From the NCBI RefSeq assembly GCF_004011695.2, contig NC_082414.1:62001-126000 (forward strand): DNA of 64,000 nucleotides. The letters run 5' to 3'. Position 1 is the first letter of the stretch. The number at the start of each line of letters is the position of its first letter. The notes beneath the pieces were generated by a model. The model searched no databases and was not told the DNA's origin. It saw only the letters and a list, made by a program, of their open reading frames with translations. This document shows positions 58,972 to 64,000 of this stretch, in pieces. A program made the translations under genes and the position numbers. The DNA comes from Ascochyta rabiei. Taxonomy: Eukaryota; Ascomycota; Dothideomycetes; Pleosporales; Didymellaceae.

Positions 58972-61900
58972 CATCCCTTAGCTTAGAATCCTATTACAAG
59001 CTGTGTAAACTAGTTAATTAACTCTTTAACGTAAGGTCCTCTAGTTGCTCTTGCATCTTCTTAAGCAGGATATCCCTTATTGTACCCTTCTAGCCCTTAA
59101 CAAGTCCTAACTAATTAAGAAAGCTGGCCTATTTGCTAATTAGCAACAACATTGTAAATCTATCTATAATTATATTATTAGATAGGGTATATTCTACCTT
59201 AATTATTTTATAGTTAACTTGTTATTATAACTAGTAGTTGTGTATATTAACATACTAAAGCTTAGTTTATATCTTAGTAATATCTGCAGTAACTAGATAG
59301 ATTATCTGCATATTATTATATTTAATTTTTATTGTTAGATTACTTAGGGTTACCTAAAGCTCTTTTAATAGTTAAGAGGTAAATATCACTTCCTTAGCTA
59401 CTAAAGACAGTGCTAGGAGCTTAGCCTTAGTAGTTAACGTTGTAACAGTATCTTGTTTATTCGCTCTCTAGGTAATAAGTCCTCTAAGTAGCTTAATAGC
59501 GTATCCTTAGGAACTCTTTTAGTCTATAGTGTTATTATTAAATAATGCGTTACTTATAACTTTAAGTCCTTTACCCTATCTAAAGTTAAGTAATAGATTT
59601 CTTGTCTTCTATAGGTACAGAAGCACTTAGTTGGCAGCGTCTTAGTGTTTATTACTTAGGTTAACTAGAAAGCATGTAAGTTGCGACGTAGCAAACGCTA
59701 TATTAGGCTAAGTAGTTACTGCTGCAAAAAGCAGGGATGTAATCTTTTACTAATATTAATTAATCTCTAGTAGTTTAGCTAGACTATTCCTAGGCTTAAG
59801 TTTAATTCTAGATATTAGCGTACGGTGCCTTATGTCCTATCTAGGTATTAATTAACTAATCTTACTATTATATGCGGCTTATGACAATTTAATTGTCTAT
59901 TACTGTCTATTATATTAGACTTCTACACTAAGGAACTATTAAAGGTTGTCTCCTCTAGTGCATAGGTACTATTCCTATATTTGTTTAATAGCATTATCTG
60001 CCTCTTTTTTGTGCTTTAGGTAGTACGTAATTATAATATTATCTATATAGAAGAAGATAATTATTCTATTCTTAATTATACAGCATAGCTCTTATAGCAC
60101 TTATTTAAATCTAATTCTAGCTAATATTGCTGTAAATTCCTTCTACTATAGTAGAGGGGAGATAGAGAGTCTGCATAGGGCTTTCTATACCTTTAGTAAG
60201 GTGCCTGTCTTCTAGTATCCTCTTAGCATCCTTATATATATTTTGCAGTTAATAGCTATTTAGACAAATATAATTATAACATCCTGTTATTTTAGTTTAG
60301 AATTATATTTTATAGTGATTACTGTTAGTATTTAAAAAAATCAGCCTGTAAGTGTTACTGTATACTTGTCTTATAATATAATATTATATTATTAATCTTT
60401 TCTAACTATAAGCCTTACTTTACACTTATTAAGTTAGTAGTGTTTGTTAAACTTATATATATAGACCTACATACAGTTAAGTATTTATTATCTAAACTTC
60501 TAAACTAGAGCTGCTAGAGCTTTAGTCTATAACTCTATTTGTTTGTAGCTTTATAGGTGTTTGTTTTCTGCTTATTAATATATCTTATAGAAAGGTTACT
60601 TGTTTAGCTTTAAGTATGCTTTAGGTAACAGTAGAAGTTTGTTCTAATATAGTTTAATTCCCTTTGCTATTATCCTTTTTAATAAAGCTTTGTTTAAAGG
60701 TTTTTTTTTATATTAACTACAGTGTCCTGCCTTAGTGCCTGCTATAAATGCAGCTGCCTACAGCGTTGTTATAGACGTTTCTTAGTCTTATTTAAGTTAG
60801 TCTGTTGTCTTATTATAGCTTATCTATTTAGGTAGGAATACTGCTAGTAGAGGAGTTAGTAGAGGCGTTAGGTATGCCTCTATAATCTTCCTGCCTTAGT
60901 AATATTAGGGTTGTTTCGCACGCAGAGTGTTCTCCTACGTTGTCTTGTTCTTATAGAACGTTTTAGTTTTAGAAATATAGCTTTATATAGCTAGGAGTTT
61001 AACTATACTAATCTAATTTGTACTCTCCTTTAATATATTGTGCATAAGGTTATCTATAATATCTTTTATTTTACTATTAAATATTATTTCTTTATTAAAC
61101 ACTACATTACTAGTACTAATTACTCTAGCTATTAAAAGGACCTAGATTTAGTATATGTTGGTGGTCTAATATCCTACTAAGTATCTAATCTATACCTTTA
61201 GGTCTAGTCTTTGTAGCCTTAATTTTCCTTAATAGGTGTTATTAGTTATAGCAAATGCTTTGCATCTGTATGCTCTTAAGTAAGCTTAGTTTAGTTTTTA
61301 TAGTCTAGTAACTATGCTATTTATAGCAGCTATACGTGTAAAGAATATTTTATATAGTAATCTCTACTTATTTAGATAATTTAGTGTCTAATTGTATAGG
61401 TATACTGCTGCTCTAGTAATTTCTAGCCAGAGTTCTAATAGTAGATTTGCGTCTAGTTAGATTATACGTACCTTTACTTTTATTATACCCTCTAAGTTTT
61501 TATCTCCTCTATTTTAAGCTTATGTGTCTAGAGCAGAAGGCTTAATTCTTATTAAGAGGAACGTGCACTATCTCTTAACCTCTAGTTTAACTATAATAAT
61601 TTTGTTGTCTGTCTTAATTACCTTAACTATAATTAAAACTGTTTCTTTAAGATTTAGACAAAGATCCTGGATAAACAGATAAAAGATCTTACAGGCCTGT
61701 TGTCCTTAAAGTAGAAGTCCTACACGTCCTAAGAGTGTTAGCAGGTAATAAGTATTTAACTCTTTTCCTTATTAAAGCTTCCTGCTCTATATTTATAGAA
61801 GTCTATAGCTATTTGTTTGCCTAGGCCTTTGTTATTTAATTAAAGGGTTCTTTATATTTTACGTTTTAACTTTAATTATTAATATATGTTATATTATACT

Positions 61901-63907
61901 ATTATAATACCTTTAATCTTTACCCCCTTAGATTAATACATAAGGTACTTAATTGCAGATAGTACTAGATGTCTAAGCCTCTTATGCCACATTATTGCTG
62001 TTGCTCTCTATAGTAATCTTCTATTATAATTTATATGTATATAGAGTGCTGCTATAGATATATTTAGTTATTTAATAACCTACTATCTAAAGCTTTCTGT
62101 TAAGATAGCTATAATGTTGCTGTTTCTTAAACGTAGCGTTGTTAGATCTTCTTAGTTATCCTACTATATTTCTTATCTTTAGAGTAGCCTAAATAATACT
62201 AGGTTGCAGAGGAAATCTAGGCACTACGCCACATTGTCTAAGCATAGTACTTATTTGCCTTAAGATCCCTCTGCTAATATATTAACAGTACTATATCCTT
62301 ATATCTAGACCTTAGAGTTCCTAGTCTAGCTATAGTCTCCTATTGCTAGCTAGCGTACGTCTCTAAGTCTTAAGAGGTTATTATAGATATGCGTAGTTAA
62401 GCTAGAATCTAGGAGAAATACCTCCTTTAATAGATATCCTTAATTACTTCTGCTATATACTGCTTTTATACTATCTTTATTAACCTAAGTAATTTCTTAG
62501 CTATCTAGTAACTTAATAATATTGTCTAGTGTATAAGACGTCTTAATGTGTAGAGTAATTAATTAAGACACTGTTGTTATTTGCAGTTACCTAGTCCCTT
62601 AAGACATTGCCTGTATTCTCTTTTATAAGTTACTGTTATATTTAAGCTTATACTATACTAGTTTTACAACACCTCTATTTATCTTAAACTACTTAGGTGC
62701 CTTACCTGTATTTACGTAGTAGTAATTAGATATATTATAACGCTGTTTATAGGTAGGATATATGTCTTTAGATCTTACTGTATTCCTCTCTAGAAACTGC
62801 TTAGTTCTGGCACTTTAGCTATCTATCTTTCTTTCATGTTGCCTAGGGTTTCTCTAGCCTTAATAATAGTTATTAGATAGCGCTCTTAGTTCTCTACTAA
62901 AGGCGTCCCTTTATAGGTTTAAGTTAGATTTACTACTTACTGCGTATAATACCTCTCCTACTATAAAGGCGCTCTTAGGCTTCCTTCTTAGTAGATGTTA
63001 AAGGCTTATATAATTATAGAAGAGTTTTATTATTCTTTTCTTATTTATAGCTTTCTTATTATATCCTAGCTCTTAGAACGCTGTAGTCTAGGTTAATGCT
63101 ATCTTAGATACAGAGCCTAGAAAATTATTAATAACAGCTTATGTTTGTATAACCTTAGCCACCTTAAGGGTCTAAGCTTTATTTACTGCCTAATTGTATT
63201 TACTTAGCTATATCTCCTAATTTGTAGTTATTTGTATTAGTCTAAGTGCGGCATAGTATCTTTTTTGTACTTACGCCTGTTCTTTGTCTACATCTACTCT
63301 AATAGTGTCTTAGAGGGCAGTTATCTATTTATGCAGCGTTCTATTTTCTACACAGCAGCTTAGCTGCAGATATAGTGTTACTATTATAAGAATATGCTTA
63401 ATAGTTCCTAATATTTTCCTTTTCTTATCTTAATAGTCTTTCTTAAGTATCTTATATAACTTACGGTAAAGCTTATAGTCTTTATAATCTTCTTTATATA
63501 CCTCTTATCCCTTTTCTAAGAGGTCTAATACCTATATTAGAATTATAGGTGTTTACAGCATAGTTTTTAATATATCTATTACTTTATGTGTTGTTCTACA
63601 AGCTCTGTTTCAACCTACTTAGATAGTCTGTAATAATATAGTTAAGGTGTTACTTATACTTATTGCTAGTTTATATTACATAATTTCTAGAGGTAGTAGC
63701 GCCTTTAGTTGTATGCGTTAGAGTTGCACCCCTTTAGGGTCTACTAGTAGCTATGTATCTTAAAATTAGCACTTAATCTTAAGTTAGTAGTACTAGGAGA
63801 CCTAGTTACTTAAGTTGGTAAGAATGACTGTTGCGTCCCTCTAGCTTTGGCTAGTTGCTATTTTGCTTGTTATTAGCGCTTATTGTAGCAGCAGTAAGAC
63901 TCTTAAT
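58972..63907 (-). pseudogene. Copia-4 gag-pol polyprotein, RIP-damaged
   Basis: The minus-strand relic is parallel to Copia-1. The RNase H region is near 59380-59560 (VNVVTVSCLFALQVISPL-like on the plus strand is only a shadow). The RT box reads FFYIDNIII near 60035-60065 (Asp to Asn). Integrase is near 61050-62000 and gag above about 62400. It has more internal differences from Copia-1 than Copia-3 does, including short indels, so it is older or from another lineage. Confidence 0.75.
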
Positions 63908-64000
63908 TGTTAGATTAGATAGTAATAGTAATAAGTTAATAATAAGGTATTAATGTTCTGTTGTTGTTCTATGTAAGAGTGATTTTTGTCTTATCTAGGT
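63908..64000 (-). repeat. LTR of Copia-4 (5' LTR in element sense), partial
   Basis: The first 93 bp match 58804-58896 (TGTTAGATTAGATAG, GTTGTTCTATGTAAGAG). The rest lies outside the window. Confidence 0.85.

Larger units (their letters stand above)
58804..64000 (-). mobile_element. Copia-4: diverged Ty1/copia element, runs off the window
   Basis: The left LTR is 58804-58971 and the right LTR starts at 63908 and is cut by the window edge. It reads on minus. Its LTR (TGTCAGATTGGATGG) differs from that of Copia-1 to -3, but the internal sequence is clearly homologous (for example CTCTCTAGGTAATAAGTCCTCT-like at 59463, compare 1578) and the AATTAAGAGTCTTACT segment is shared. It is a second copia family or old subfamily. 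The left flank is CTTTA (58799-58803); the right flank is not visible. Confidence 0.88.

Noticed and set aside
1..64000. tRNA, rRNA, CRISPR arrays and bacterial-type operons were looked for.
   Set aside because: No cloverleaf-forming sequence, rRNA core or regular spaced repeat was recognised. The tandem repeats found belong to transposon LTRs, leaders or tails.

Overview
This window looks like a transposon graveyard from a filamentous ascomycete (Pezizomycotina). It is AT-rich, very rich in TpA, and almost every recognisable transposon protein is broken by TAA/TAG codons that read as former CAA, CAG or TGG codons. Catalytic Asp codons have become Asn, and zinc-ligand Cys codons have become Tyr. 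That pattern matches repeat-induced point mutation (RIP). The assignment to fungi also rests on a Zn2Cys6 plus fungal-specific transcription factor relic, a fungal-type P450 relic, a chromodomain Ty3/gypsy element, a Tad-like LINE and pogo/Fot1-type DNA transposons. No intact cellular gene and no RNA gene was found.

Left block (1-28764). An outer LTR element (LTRs 189-447 and 28512-28764, plus strand) has been split repeatedly. It holds Copia-1 (923-6099, minus strand, TSD ACTAT), Copia-2 (9030-17944, plus strand) and a chromovirus (17985-26995, plus strand, TSD TTAAC). Copia-2 contains two copies of a 1863-bp pogo-like DNA transposon and the chromovirus contains a third. The chromovirus carries a RIP-damaged antisense reading frame at its 3' end. 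The last part of the outer element (27001-28493) encodes a relic that resembles a 2-oxoglutarate/Fe(II) dioxygenase rather than a retrotransposon protein.

Middle block (28765-38455). This holds a minus-strand gypsy relic, then two head-to-tail copies of a second pogo-type family (one a relic, one complete at 36272-38400). The relic copy is split by a 434-bp MITE and by a fourth copy of the 1863-bp element. In both cases the TA target can be reconstructed from the sister copy.

Gene island (38456-42742). About 4.3 kb with more ordinary base composition holds two convergent pseudogenes: a Zn2Cys6/fungal_trans transcription factor on plus and a cytochrome P450 on minus. This looks like the remains of a metabolite gene cluster or accessory locus.

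Right block (42743-64000). A 5'-truncated minus-strand LINE ends in a TTGA microsatellite, which is its 3' tail. Next comes a gypsy element (from 43457) whose LTR has a 45-bp minisatellite and a TATA box. A full LINE (44224-55548) lies inside that LTR region with a 14-bp target duplication, and Copia-3 (49169-54363, TSD ATACT) lies inside the LINE. The gypsy gag-pol resumes at 55563 and is cut at 58803 by Copia-4, a diverged copia whose second LTR runs off the window. The order of events can be read directly from the nesting.
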